A stretch of 64,000 nt of DNA, taken from positions 124,001-188,000 of the forward strand of contig NZ_QMEK01000003.1 in NCBI RefSeq assembly GCF_003390845.1, written 5' to 3'. The translations under genes were made by a program, and so were the position numbers. The DNA is from Tropicimonas sp. IMCC34043. GTDB taxonomy: Bacteria > Pseudomonadota > Alphaproteobacteria > Rhodobacterales > Rhodobacteraceae. Numbering within the stretch: the first letter of the stretch is position 1; every line of letters starts with the position of its first letter. This document shows positions 7,544 to 16,130 of this stretch, piece after piece. Below the pieces are notes generated by a model. It worked only from the letters and a program-made list of their open reading frames with translations, did no database searches and was not told where the DNA came from.

Positions 7544-8311
7544 TCACTTCGGTGCCAGCCTGACCGCACTGTCGATGCGGATGACTTCTCCGTTCAGGAT
7601 TGGGTTCTCGACGATCTGCTGGACCAGCATCGCGAATTCGTCGGGCCGGCCCATCCGCGAGGGAAAGGGCAGGCCGGATTCAAGCGCCGCGCGAACTTCG
7701 GGGGTCAGCCCGGCGCTCATCGCGGTTTCGAACAGCCCCGGCGCGATGGTCATCACGCGGATGCCGAACCGCGCCAGTTCGCGCGCGGCGGGCAGGGTCA
7801 GCGACGCGACGCCACCCTTCGAGGCCGCATAGGCCGCCTGGCCGATCTGGCCGTCCTGCCAGGCAACCGAGGCGGTGTTGACGATGATGCCGCGGGCGCC
7901 GTCGGCATCGACCGGTTCGAGCGCCGCCATCGCCCGCGCGGCGACGCTGAGCACGGTATAGGTGCCGATCAGGTTGACGCCGACCGTGCGCGCAAAGACG
8001 TCGATCGACAGGCTGCCGTCGCGCGGCAGGATGCGCGCCGCGGTGCCGATGCCGGCACAGTTCACGACAATCCGGGGCGCCGAGCCAAGTTCGGCTGCGG
8101 CACGTCCGAACGCCGCCTCGACCGCCTCGGCGTCGGTCACGTCGGCTGCGAGCGCAAGCCCGCCGATCTCGTTCGCGACACTTGCCGCGGCCTCGGCGCT
8201 GCGGTCGACGACCGCCACGCGCGCCCCACAGGCGGCCAGCCGCCGCGCCGTTGCGGCACCCAGTCCGCTGCCGCCGCCGGTGACCAGTGCGGTCAGGTTG
8301 GCAATGTCCAT
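7544..8311 (-). CDS. SDR-family 3-hydroxyacyl-CoA dehydrogenase (type II, HSD10-like)
   Basis: A classical short-chain dehydrogenase of 255 residues. The cofactor-binding TGGGSGLGAAT is near residue 11, followed by NCAGIGTA and the catalytic triad in NTASVAWQDGQIGQAAYAASK (Ser, Tyr, Lys). An acidic residue at the end of the second strand (VVDRSAEA) favours NAD over NADP. Proteins of this pattern oxidise 3-hydroxyacyl-CoA to 3-oxoacyl-CoA. Between a TRAP transporter and an enoyl-CoA hydratase, the natural substrate is a 3-hydroxy-3-arylpropionyl-CoA, as in the beta-oxidative hydroxycinnamate route; the substrate is inferred from context. Confidence 0.87.
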   Translation of the reverse strand: MDIANLTALVTGGGSGLGAATARRLAACGARVAVVDRSAEAAASVANEIGGLALAADVTDAEAVEAAFGRAAAELGSAPRIVVNCAGIGTAARILPRDGSLSIDVFARTVGVNLIGTYTVLSVAARAMAALEPVDADGARGIIVNTASVAWQDGQIGQAAYAASKGGVASLTLPAARELARFGIRVMTIAPGLFETAMSAGLTPEVRAALESGLPFPSRMGRPDEFAMLVQQIVENPILNGEVIRIDSAVRLAPK

Positions 8312-8324
8312 GTTTCTGTTCTCC

Positions 8325-9608
8325 CTAGAAAAAGCCGCGCGTCAGCATCATCGCGCCAACCAATGCAAGATCGGCTGCAAGGAACGGCAGGATCCCGGCA
8401 AAGACCTGTTCCAGCCGCACATAGTCGCGCGCGACCGAGTGGATGACGAAGACATTCAGCCCGACCGGCGGCGTGATCATGCCGATCTCGAGCAACTTGG
8501 CGACGAGGATGCCGAACCAGACCTTGTCGACGCCGTGGGTGACGACCAGCGGCAGGAACAGCGGCAATGTCAGCAGGAGCGCGCCAATGGGTTCAAGGAA
8601 CATGCCGAGCGCCAGATAGATCAGCGCGATCAGCAGCAGCAGGCCGGGGGTGCCAAGCCCGAGGCCCTCGACCAGCGCGCCGATCTCGTGCGAGACCCCC
8701 GACATTGCGACAAGCCGCGTGAACAGGTTGGCGCCGATGGCGATGATGAACAGCGCGCCCGAGGACAGCAGTGTGTCGACAAGGCTTTCACGGAATCCGC
8801 TCCAGCTGAGCGAACGGCGCACCAGCCCGATGATCAGCGCCATGAAGGCCCCGACCGCCCCGGCCTCGGTCGCGGTGAAGATGCCGCCGAAGAGCCCGCC
8901 CATGACCACGGTTATGAGCAGAAGGACCGGCCAGATCTCCAGCGTCTTGGCCCAGCGGTCGCCCATCGAATAGGGCTCGGCGCGGGGCAGGCGGTCCGGC
9001 GCGCGCAGCCAGATGGCGAAGACGGCGAGGATGTAGAAAAACAGCGAGGCAAGGCCGATCATCAACCCGCCCGCGAACAGCGCGTTGATCGAGGTGTTCG
9101 ACTGGATCCCGAACAGGATCAGGATGATCGAGGGCGGGATCAGTGCGCCGATTGTCCCCCCCGCCGCGACCGATCCGGTGGCGATGCGCATGTCATAGCC
9201 CTGGCGATGCATCTCGGGGATCGCGATGCGCCCGACCGCGGCCGAACAGGCAACCGAGGATCCCGAAACCGCGGCAAATCCGCTGGCACCGGCAAGCGAG
9301 GCAATCGCGAGCCCCCCTGGCAACCAGCCCCACCAGACCCTTGCCGCCTCGAACAGGCCGCGCGTCAACCCCGAATGATAGGCGAGATAGCCCATCAGCA
9401 GGAACATCGGGATCGAGCTGAGCGTCCAGCTGGCCGAAGAGGTATAGGGGATGGTCGACAGCATGCTCATCGCCGCCCGCGAGCCCGCGATGCCCCAGAT
9501 GCCGACGAACGACACGAAGATCAGGCTGAAGCCGATGGGCACCCGCAGCCCGATCAGCACGAGCATTCCGGCAAGGGCGAGAACGCCGATCGTGATCGGT
9601 TCCATCAT
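8325..9608 (-). CDS. dctM: TRAP transporter large permease, DctM type (system 1)
   Basis: A 427-residue inner-membrane protein with about twelve hydrophobic segments. It shows DctM hallmarks: an N-terminal GLRVPIGFSL helix, AAVSGSSVACSAAVG, GGTIGALIPPSIILILFG, FTATEAGAVGAFMA and a C-terminal IGMITPPVGLNVFV. It uses the sodium gradient to move substrate delivered by the periplasmic binding protein. Its ATG overlaps the small permease stop by four bases (ATGA). The binding protein, small permease and this gene follow a MarR gene and precede the hydroxycinnamate genes, so an aromatic acid such as p-coumarate is the likely cargo. R. palustris has a TRAP system dedicated to p-coumarate. Confidence 0.92.
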   Translation of the reverse strand: MMEPITIGVLALAGMLVLIGLRVPIGFSLIFVSFVGIWGIAGSRAAMSMLSTIPYTSSASWTLSSIPMFLLMGYLAYHSGLTRGLFEAARVWWGWLPGGLAIASLAGASGFAAVSGSSVACSAAVGRIAIPEMHRQGYDMRIATGSVAAGGTIGALIPPSIILILFGIQSNTSINALFAGGLMIGLASLFFYILAVFAIWLRAPDRLPRAEPYSMGDRWAKTLEIWPVLLLITVVMGGLFGGIFTATEAGAVGAFMALIIGLVRRSLSWSGFRESLVDTLLSSGALFIIAIGANLFTRLVAMSGVSHEIGALVEGLGLGTPGLLLLIALIYLALGMFLEPIGALLLTLPLFLPLVVTHGVDKVWFGILVAKLLEIGMITPPVGLNVFVIHSVARDYVRLEQVFAGILPFLAADLALVGAMMLTRGFF

Positions 9609-10144
9609 TTGGTCTCCAGAAGGTGAGAGTCGATTTCCGCCAGCGGATCATGGTTGTTTTCGGCGAAACGGCCGGTCAGCACCTCGACGATGCGAATACC
9701 CAGCACCATCGTCATCAGCCAGAAAGCGACGGGCGGGATCCAGAAGCTGAGCCAGGTCGGGAATTGCACCGTGCCGACCTCGACATAGGCGCGACGTGCG
9801 GTCTGGCGCAGGGCCTCGCCGGTCGATCCATAGGCGAGCAGCACGAAGACGATGAGGCCGACGGTGAAACCGAAGAACAGCATGATCCTGCGCGGGGTCC
9901 CGCGGACGCCATCGGTGAAGATCGTGGCTTCGATATGGCGGCGGTGGACCTCGGTCATGGCCAGCGGCAGCACGCTGATCGCCACCATGTAGTAGCGGCC
10001 GACCAGTTCGGTTGTCGCGGGAAACCCCGCACCGAGGACGCTGCGCATGAAGACGTCGAGGACGACCTGCAGCATCATGGCCAGAAGAACCATCGAGACC
10101 AGCACGATGCTGACCCGGCTTATCCATTTTTCCAGAGTCTTCAT
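9605..10144 (-). CDS. dctQ: TRAP transporter small permease, DctQ type (system 1)
   Basis: A 179-residue membrane protein with four predicted transmembrane helices (roughly residues 12-34, 48-65, 88-110 and 130-150). It has the DctQ pattern of a tryptophan-rich first helix and a conserved RHIEATIF-like cytoplasmic segment following the second helix. It associates with the large permease in the inner membrane. It lies downstream of the binding-protein gene, from which it is separated by a GC-rich hairpin, and overlaps the large permease gene. Confidence 0.88.
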   Translation of the reverse strand: MKTLEKWISRVSIVLVSMVLLAMMLQVVLDVFMRSVLGAGFPATTELVGRYYMVAISVLPLAMTEVHRRHIEATIFTDGVRGTPRRIMLFFGFTVGLIVFVLLAYGSTGEALRQTARRAYVEVGTVQFPTWLSFWIPPVAFWLMTMVLGIRIVEVLTGRFAENNHDPLAEIDSHLLETK

Positions 10145-10168
10145 CTCACCCCTCCTCCGGGCAAGGCA

Positions 10169-10185
10169 CCCCGCCTTTGGCGGGG
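10169..10185 (-). promoter_or_regulatory. intercistronic hairpin between dctP and dctQ
   Basis: CCCCGCC-TTT-GGCGGGG forms a perfect seven-pair stem with a three-base loop in the 51-base gap between the binding-protein and permease genes. There is no U-run, so it is not a full terminator. Such hairpins commonly protect the upstream binding-protein mRNA and lower permease expression. Confidence 0.6.
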
Positions 10186-10195
10186 CGCGCAGGGG

Positions 10196-11299
10196 TCAGA
10201 GGCCGTAGGCGCTCATGTCGAGCTTGGCGAAGATCTCGTCATAGCGAAGCTCCGAGACCTGCTCATAGGTCATGTCCTCGCTGATCAGGCCTTCCCATTT
10301 CTCGATCAGCGCGATGTAGCGGTCGATCTTGGCCTGGGCGTCGGCCACGCCGCGATCGCTCAGGATGCCGGCGGCCGCTGCCAGCCGCTCTTCGTTATAG
10401 GCGGCCTTTGCCGCAGCGAGGGTTTCGTCCATCTCGATGAACTCGATCCCCTCGACGTCGCGGGCGGCGTTGGCGTCGCGCAGGAAGGCGTAAAGCCCCT
10501 TGGTGATGCCGTATTGGGTGGCGCGCGCCAGCGCGGCGCGATCCTCGGGCGACATCCGGAACCACAGAAGCTGGCTGACCCCGCCGTCGGCGGCGCCGTT
10601 GAAGACGCCTTCTTCGATCTCGGTGACATAGTTCACCACGTCGCCAAGGCGGTTCGCGATGATTTCGTGATTGCCGCTGAAGGTGCCGTCGATGACGCCC
10701 TGGCTGAGCGATTCAAACAGTTCCGACGAGGGGATCTGTGTCGCCTCGCCGCCCATTGCGGCGACGAACCCGGCATAAAGCGGTGATCCGGTGCGGATGC
10801 GCATCCCCTTGAGGTCCGCGACGCTGCGCACCGGCTTCGTGGTCAGCAGGTTGTAGGGCGGGGTTGCATCGGTGCCGAGATAGACCTGTCCGTTGCGGGC
10901 AAACTCGGCCTGGCATTCGGCGCAGGTGGCGACGTAATCAGTCACCGCCGCGGAAATCACCAGATTGTTCGATCCAAGGATCGACAGCTCGGACGGCAGC
11001 GCCGCATCGGGGAACTCGGCCGGAAAATAGGGCATCAGCAGCGTGCCCATTTCGGTCACGCCATCGCGCAGCCCCGCGCTCATCTCGTTCGGCGCGACAA
11101 GGCCCGAGGGCGTGTCCTGCAGGTCCCAACGGCCATCGGTGAATTCCTGAAGCCGGACGCCGATTTCCGGAAAGACGTCGGTCGCCAACACATGGGACGG
11201 ACCAAAGCCGCTGGTCGCCCGGATCGTATCTGCGCCAGCCATCGCGCCGGCAGCAGTCAACGCGCCGGCCAGGGCCAGCGTGGAAAGTCTGTTAATCAT
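10196..11299 (-). CDS. dctP: TRAP transporter substrate-binding protein, DctP type (system 1)
   Basis: A 367-residue periplasmic protein with an N-terminal signal peptide (MINRLSTLALAGALTAAGA, cut probably after AMAGA). The central DLKGMRIRTGSPLY segment carries the conserved arginine that binds the substrate carboxylate in TRAP P1 subunits, and it is followed by QIPSSELFESLSQGVIDG. It delivers substrate to the DctQM permease encoded just downstream. It is the first transporter gene after the MarR gene, 49 bases away. The cargo is inferred to be a hydroxycinnamate from the neighbouring CoA-ligase module. Confidence 0.9.
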   Translation of the reverse strand: MINRLSTLALAGALTAAGAMAGADTIRATSGFGPSHVLATDVFPEIGVRLQEFTDGRWDLQDTPSGLVAPNEMSAGLRDGVTEMGTLLMPYFPAEFPDAALPSELSILGSNNLVISAAVTDYVATCAECQAEFARNGQVYLGTDATPPYNLLTTKPVRSVADLKGMRIRTGSPLYAGFVAAMGGEATQIPSSELFESLSQGVIDGTFSGNHEIIANRLGDVVNYVTEIEEGVFNGAADGGVSQLLWFRMSPEDRAALARATQYGITKGLYAFLRDANAARDVEGIEFIEMDETLAAAKAAYNEERLAAAAGILSDRGVADAQAKIDRYIALIEKWEGLISEDMTYEQVSELRYDEIFAKLDMSAYGL

Positions 11300-11348
11300 G
11301 TCTTCCTCCCTTGAAGTCGCCGCACTCCCGTTTCGCGGCGCAGATGAC

Positions 11349-11831
11349 CTAGTCGGTCGTGGTCGTTTCTATCCTGTTCACCAGTCGGACCAGAAGTTGC
11401 CGTTCATCGGCACTCAGCCCGCGCAGCAGATGGCTTTCGGCACGGTGGATGGCCTCCACGGCCTTGTCGTGAAGGCGCCTGCCGCGCACCGTTGCGGTCA
11501 GGGAATAGCGGCGTCGATCGGTCTTCATCTGGGCCCGGCTGATCAGATTGCGGGTCTCGAGCTCGTCGAGGATGACGACGATGTTCGACCGCTCCATGCT
11601 GAGCTGTGCGGCGAGCGCCGAGGGCGCGATGCCGGGATTGGCAAGGATCACCGAAAGGCAGCTGAACGACGGGATCCGCAGATCAAGCTCGGCAAGAGCC
11701 GCCTGGGTTGCCGGGTTCAGCACCATATAGGCCCGCTTGAGGTTATAGCCGAGGAATTCCCGGATCGTGCCTTCGCTCAACTCTTCCGAGCCAACCTCCC
11801 CGACGGTCTGATCCGGCTTTCGATTGTCCAC
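11349..11831 (-). CDS. MarR-family regulator of the hydroxycinnamate operon (CouR/HcaR-like)
   Basis: A winged-helix protein of about 160 residues: PSFSCLSVILANPGIAPSALAAQL leads into the recognition helix region SMERSNIVVILDELETRNLI, and the wing contains TDRRRYSLTATVRG. CouR of Rhodopseudomonas and HcaR of Agrobacterium are MarR repressors released by hydroxycinnamoyl-CoA thioesters, and this gene sits at the head of an fcs/ech operon. I chose the GTG at 11831 because GGAGAGGGTGG precedes it at good spacing; the frame is open to a GTG at 11867, but that lies before the AGGAGG. A perfect inverted repeat upstream (11873-11910) is the likely operator, implying autoregulation together with the downstream operon. 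Confidence 0.83.
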   Translation of the reverse strand: MDNRKPDQTVGEVGSEELSEGTIREFLGYNLKRAYMVLNPATQAALAELDLRIPSFSCLSVILANPGIAPSALAAQLSMERSNIVVILDELETRNLISRAQMKTDRRRYSLTATVRGRRLHDKAVEAIHRAESHLLRGLSADERQLLVRLVNRIETTTTD

Positions 11832-11872
11832 GGCGATTCCACCCTCTCCACCTCCTAGGTGTACCACAGCCT

Positions 11873-11910
11873 ATATGGTTATCAAATATAATTATTTAGA
11901 ATAACCATAT
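11873..11910. promoter_or_regulatory. inverted-repeat operator upstream of the MarR gene
   Basis: Perfect ten-base arms ATATGGTTAT (11873-11882) and ATAACCATAT (11901-11910) flank an 18-base AT-rich centre. The block is strikingly AT-rich against a high-GC background and lies 42-79 bases upstream of the MarR start, where promoter elements are expected. It is most simply the binding site, or pair of half-sites, of the MarR protein. No gene reads rightwards from here, so it serves the leftward operon. Confidence 0.65.
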
Positions 11911-11951
11911 TTGCACGATGGGGGGAGGGCGCACGCGGTCTGGCGCCGGGG

Positions 11952-13271
11952 TCATCCCAGCAGGTGGACCAGCCACAGCGACAGGAACGGGAAGGCGATC
12001 AGCAGGGCGATGCGGATGAAGTCGCTGACAAGGAAGGGAAGGACCCCGCGAAAGCTCTCGGACATCGGAACGTCCCGGGCGATGCCGTTGATGACAAAGA
12101 CGTTCATGCCGACAGGTGGCGTGATCAACCCGACCTCGACCACCACGACGGCGAGGATGCCGAACCAGATCAGCGTGTCTTCTCCCGACATGCCGAAATC
12201 GAGGCCCGCGATGATCGGATAGAAGATCGGGATGGTCAGCAGCAGCATGGACATCGAATCCATCACGCAGCCCATCGCCATGTAGAGCAGCAGCATCGCC
12301 AGGAGCACCAGCATCGGCGACAGACCCGAGTCCGAAATCATCTGCGCGGCCAGCACCGGGGTCCGGGTCTGGGCGAGGAAGGCGTTGAACATCTCGGCGC
12401 CGAGAAGGATCAGGAAGATCATGGCCGAGGTCATGGCCGTGCCCCGCAGGCAGGCCATCAGGCCATTCAGGCGCATGCCGCCGTGCAGGATCGCCAGCAC
12501 GCCGGCGCCAAAGGCCCCGACCGCCGCCGCCTCGGTCGGCGTGAACCAGCCGCGATACATGCCGACAATGACCAGAAGGAAGATCAGGATGATCGACCAG
12601 GTCTCGCGCAGGGCCATCAGCTTTTCGCGCCGGTCGGCGCGCGGCCCGGCCGGCCCCGCCTCGGGATGGCGGCGCACGAACACGGCCACCGCCACCATAT
12701 ATCCAAGTGCCGCCAGAACGCCGGGGACCATGGCGGCGACGAACATCTTGGCGATGCTCTGTTCGGCCATCAACGCATAGAGCACAAGGATCACCGATGG
12801 CGGGATCAGGATGCCAAGCGTGCCGCCCGCCGCCAGCGCGCCGGTCGCAAGCCCGCCGGAATAATTATAGCGCTTCATTTCGGGCAGGGCGACCTGGGCC
12901 ATGGTGGCGGCCGTGGCAAGCGAGGAGCCGCAGATCGCGCCGAAGGCCGCGCAGCCGCCGATCGAGGCCATGGCAAGCCCGCCGCGCCGATGCCCGAGGA
13001 AGGCGGCTGCCGTGCGGAACAATGCGCGGCTCATGCCGGCATGGGTCGCGAATTCGCCCATCAGGACGAACAGCGGAATGACCGACAGCGAATAGGTGGA
13101 GAACTGATAGTAGCTCGAAGTCTTGAGATAGGCCAAAAGCGGCATCCAGCCATTGGTCAGGCCATAGCCGACGATCCCGACGCTCAGCATCGCGACGGCA
13201 ATCGGAACCCGGATCGCCATCAGGGCGAGCAGCGCTGCAAAGCCGGCGAGGCCGGCGGCGATTCCAGTCAT
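11952..13271 (-). CDS. dctM: TRAP transporter large permease, DctM type (system 2)
   Basis: A 439-residue polytopic membrane protein with the DctM signatures: ALMAIRVPIAVAM at the N terminus, FGAICGSSLATAATM, GGTLGILIPPSVILVLYA, FTPTEAAAVGAFGAG and VGLITPPVGMNVFVI. The start is the ATG overlapping the DctQ stop (ATGA). It is the last gene of the pob/pca operon, so this transporter probably brings in 4-hydroxybenzoate, protocatechuate or a related carboxylate. Its sequence differs clearly from system 1, so the two are not a recent duplication. Confidence 0.92.
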   Translation of the reverse strand: MTGIAAGLAGFAALLALMAIRVPIAVAMLSVGIVGYGLTNGWMPLLAYLKTSSYYQFSTYSLSVIPLFVLMGEFATHAGMSRALFRTAAAFLGHRRGGLAMASIGGCAAFGAICGSSLATAATMAQVALPEMKRYNYSGGLATGALAAGGTLGILIPPSVILVLYALMAEQSIAKMFVAAMVPGVLAALGYMVAVAVFVRRHPEAGPAGPRADRREKLMALRETWSIILIFLLVIVGMYRGWFTPTEAAAVGAFGAGVLAILHGGMRLNGLMACLRGTAMTSAMIFLILLGAEMFNAFLAQTRTPVLAAQMISDSGLSPMLVLLAMLLLYMAMGCVMDSMSMLLLTIPIFYPIIAGLDFGMSGEDTLIWFGILAVVVVEVGLITPPVGMNVFVINGIARDVPMSESFRGVLPFLVSDFIRIALLIAFPFLSLWLVHLLG

Positions 13272-13786
13272 GACAGGGCTTTCCGAATGTGGCCCTGCAT
13301 GGTCGCAGCACAGGTAAGGGCCAGAAGTGCGACCGCGGGGAGGATGATGACGAAGCTCCACCAGAGCGGGATCCGCAGCACCATGGATTGTTCGCCATAG
13401 TCCCGAAGGTCGAGGCCGCCATGAAACAGCCGCCAGCACATCAGCACCGCGATCGCGAGATAGAGAAGGTCGCCCACCGCCTCCAGCCAGTGGTTGGTGC
13501 GGGGGCGCAGGTTGATGGTGAAGAAGTCGACCAGCACGTTGCCGCTGCGGATCTGGCACCACGGCAGAAAACAGAAGATGGCAATGGCGCAGCCGATTTC
13601 GACCAGTTCGAAATCGCCGGAAATGGGGGCGCCCGTGACCGTCCGCAGGGTGACACTGGTCACCGTCAACAGCATCATCGCCAACAGCACGATGCCGCCC
13701 AGCCCGGCGAAAAGCCCGCACAGCTGCGTCAGCCAGCGCGGCACCGGCAGCGGATAGGTCTTTTCGGTGGAGTTGGGGTCGGTCAC
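13268..13786 (-). CDS. dctQ: TRAP transporter small permease, DctQ type (system 2)
   Basis: A 172-residue inner-membrane protein with four hydrophobic helices (about residues 22-42, 56-76, 98-118 and 140-160) and the DctQ-like stretch PWCQIRSGNVLVDFFT after helix two. It partners the DctM encoded directly downstream. It starts 17 bases after the binding-protein stop, and unlike system 1 there is no hairpin in that gap, so the three proteins may be made in more equal amounts. Confidence 0.87.
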   Translation of the reverse strand: MTDPNSTEKTYPLPVPRWLTQLCGLFAGLGGIVLLAMMLLTVTSVTLRTVTGAPISGDFELVEIGCAIAIFCFLPWCQIRSGNVLVDFFTINLRPRTNHWLEAVGDLLYLAIAVLMCWRLFHGGLDLRDYGEQSMVLRIPLWWSFVIILPAVALLALTCAATMQGHIRKALS

Positions 13787-13803
13787 GGAAGCCTCCTTCT
13801 CTC

Positions 13804-14826
13804 TCAGTCCTGCTGTACGGCCAGCATCGCCCGGGCATCGTCGAGCATCGCCTGACCGTCCATGCCGTCGGCGTCCATCTGCTTGACCCAGGCGTCGACG
13901 ACGGGCTGTGTCGCCTCGACCCAGGGCGCCAGCGATTCTTCGGGGATGATCGCGATGGTGGCCCCGGCATCGATTGCCGCCTGACGTTCGCGCACCTCGG
14001 CCGCATCAAAGGCGGGGCCTGCCAGTGCGGCGAGTGCCGCACCCGAATTGTCGTCGATCACCTTCTTCAGATCGTCGGGCAGCTTGTCATAGGCGCGCTT
14101 GTTCATCACCAGCGCCATGACCGAGGTCGACATGCCGCCGTTTTCGGACCCGATCTCGGTGTGGTCCTTGACGATCTCCTCGATCCGGAGCGATCCGAAG
14201 ACCTCCCACGGGATCACCGCGCCGTCGATGACGCCGGTGCTCAGCGCCTGCGGCACTTCGGGAACCGGCATGCCGACGGCAGTGGCACCGAGCGCATTCA
14301 GCCCGTCGGTCATGGTCCGCGAGGGTGCCCGGATCTTCAGCCCCTTGAGGTCGGACAACTCGTTGACCGGCTTGCCGGCGGTGTGGATCTTGTAGGCGGC
14401 CGGTGCATGGATCAGCAGCGGGTGGACCTGCCGCAGTTCGTCGCCCAGGTACTTGGCCTGGAATTCCTGCAAGGCGTTGGTCGTCTCGGTGGCCGTGCCC
14501 GCCATGAACGGCAGTTCGAACACCTCGGAGACGGGGAACCGCCCGGGGGTATAGCCCAGAAGCGTCCAGGCGACGTCGACAATGCCGTCGCGCGCCTGAT
14601 CGAACAGTTGCGGCGGCCGCCCGCCAAGCTGCATCGCCGGATAGATCTGAACGTCGATCCGTCCGCCCGATTGTTCCTCGACGGCCTTTTCCCAGGGCTC
14701 CAGAACGCCGGTCTGGATCGGGGCATCGGCAGACAGGAAATGGTGCACCTTCAGCACCACCTCCTGCGCCATGACGGATGTCGTCAGTCCGAGTGTTGCG
14801 GCGAGCGCCGCGATTGCGGTCTTCAT
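13804..14826 (-). CDS. dctP: TRAP transporter substrate-binding protein, DctP type (system 2)
   Basis: A 340-residue secreted protein with a clear signal peptide (MKTAIAALAATLGLTTSVMA, cleavage before QEVV). It carries the TRAP substrate-binding segment DLKGLKIRAPSRTMTDGLNALGATAVGMPVPEVPQ, split here by the usual carboxylate-binding arginine, followed by LSTGVIDGAVIPWEV. The start codon overlaps the pcaB stop by four bases, so it is translationally coupled to the pca genes. This ties the transporter to uptake of a substrate of the protocatechuate branch. The exact ligand is not visible in the sequence. Confidence 0.9.
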   Translation of the reverse strand: MKTAIAALAATLGLTTSVMAQEVVLKVHHFLSADAPIQTGVLEPWEKAVEEQSGGRIDVQIYPAMQLGGRPPQLFDQARDGIVDVAWTLLGYTPGRFPVSEVFELPFMAGTATETTNALQEFQAKYLGDELRQVHPLLIHAPAAYKIHTAGKPVNELSDLKGLKIRAPSRTMTDGLNALGATAVGMPVPEVPQALSTGVIDGAVIPWEVFGSLRIEEIVKDHTEIGSENGGMSTSVMALVMNKRAYDKLPDDLKKVIDDNSGAALAALAGPAFDAAEVRERQAAIDAGATIAIIPEESLAPWVEATQPVVDAWVKQMDADGMDGQAMLDDARAMLAVQQD

Positions 14827-16130
14827 GTCTTGTCCTCCCTTGAAGGTTTGCCCGCGTCAGCCTGCCTTGCGGCCTCCCCGGTCTGACGTGCGGGTCTCAG
14901 TCGTTCGGTCCAGTCGCCTCCGGGCGCCAGCGCGTCGAGCGCTTGCGCAAGGGTCCGATCCGGCGTTTCGGCCACGGCACGCAGCGCCTCGGCCACGAGG
15001 CGTTGCGCCTCGGCGCGCGGCATCTGCCGGCTCAGGGCAAAGGTTGCGGCCTCGGCCATCATGGCGCCGCGGTCGGCGGCGAAGGTCGCGGCGATCCGTT
15101 CGGGGCGGGGCACAAGCGTTGTCGCCAGATCGAGGCCGATGCGCAGCGCCGCGCCGGTGCGGACCACCATCTGCGGCAGCACCGCCCATTCGAGGCCAAG
15201 CGCCGCGCCGTCGCGTTCCTGGGCATGGATCATTGCCTGATGCAGCGTGCCCGTGTCGCCCGCGTTCAGCCGCGCCAGCGTCACCAGCGCCTCGGCCGCC
15301 ACCGGGTTCGATTTCTGCGGCATGGTCGAGGAACCGCCGCCGGTTCCCGCCGCGACCTCGGCGATCTCGGACTGTCCGAGCAGGATCAGATCGATCCCGA
15401 TCTTGCCGAGCGAGCCGGTGACAAGGGCAAGCCAGCCGCCGAGTTCGGCGATGGCGTCGCGGGTGGCGTGCCAGGGGATCTCGGGCGCGCTCAGGCCAAG
15501 CGCGTCTGCCAGTGCCCGGCGGACCTCGTCCGTCGATGGCGACAGCGCGGCCCCCGTGCCCGCCGCCCCATGAAACGAGACATTGAAAAGACGCGGGCGC
15601 AGTTCATCCAGACGCTGAAGGTGCCGGCCAAGCGGCGCCCGCCAGACCGCGATCTTGGCGCCTAGCGTCGTCGGCGCGGCAATCTGAAAGCGGGTCCGTG
15701 CCGGGATCGGCTGATCGGCAAAGGCCGCAGATTTTTCGGCCAGCATGGCATCGAGCGCGCCAAGCCTTTCGGCCATCACTTCAAGTGCCGTGCGCAGTTG
15801 CAGAACCAGCGCGCTGTCCTGGATGTCTTGCGATGTGGCACCGAAATGGACCCAGTCGGCGTGCGGGCCGCAGGCCGACCGCAGCGCCGTGACAAGCGCC
15901 TGTGCCGGGATCCCGGCACGCGCGGTACCCGGCTCGAGTGCCGCGGCATCGGGGTGCAGATCGGCGGCAACCCCAGCAATCGCCTTGGCGGCCTCGGGTG
16001 GAATGATCCCGAGCCGCCCCTCGACCCGCGCCAACGCCGCCTCGACCCGCAACATCGCCGCAATCTGCGCGGCGTCGCCCATGATCCGGGCCAGGTCGCT
16101 GTCGCCGAGAAGGCCGTCGAGAAGGCTCAT
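14823..16130 (-). CDS. pcaB: 3-carboxy-cis,cis-muconate cycloisomerase
   Basis: A 435-residue fumarase/aspartase-superfamily enzyme that cyclises 3-carboxy-cis,cis-muconate to 4-carboxymuconolactone. Family motifs are HFGATSQDIQDSA near residue 100, the region around residues 230-270, and the signature loop GGGSSTMPQKSNPV. The start is the ATG overlapping the BKACE stop (ATGA), giving SLLDGLLGDSD. Position after pcaG and BKACE and before the TRAP genes, with four-base overlaps on both sides, shows tight co-translation. Length is close to that of other alphaproteobacterial PcaB proteins. Confidence 0.92.
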   Translation of the reverse strand: MSLLDGLLGDSDLARIMGDAAQIAAMLRVEAALARVEGRLGIIPPEAAKAIAGVAADLHPDAAALEPGTARAGIPAQALVTALRSACGPHADWVHFGATSQDIQDSALVLQLRTALEVMAERLGALDAMLAEKSAAFADQPIPARTRFQIAAPTTLGAKIAVWRAPLGRHLQRLDELRPRLFNVSFHGAAGTGAALSPSTDEVRRALADALGLSAPEIPWHATRDAIAELGGWLALVTGSLGKIGIDLILLGQSEIAEVAAGTGGGSSTMPQKSNPVAAEALVTLARLNAGDTGTLHQAMIHAQERDGAALGLEWAVLPQMVVRTGAALRIGLDLATTLVPRPERIAATFAADRGAMMAEAATFALSRQMPRAEAQRLVAEALRAVAETPDRTLAQALDALAPGGDWTERLRPARQTGEAARQADAGKPSREDKT

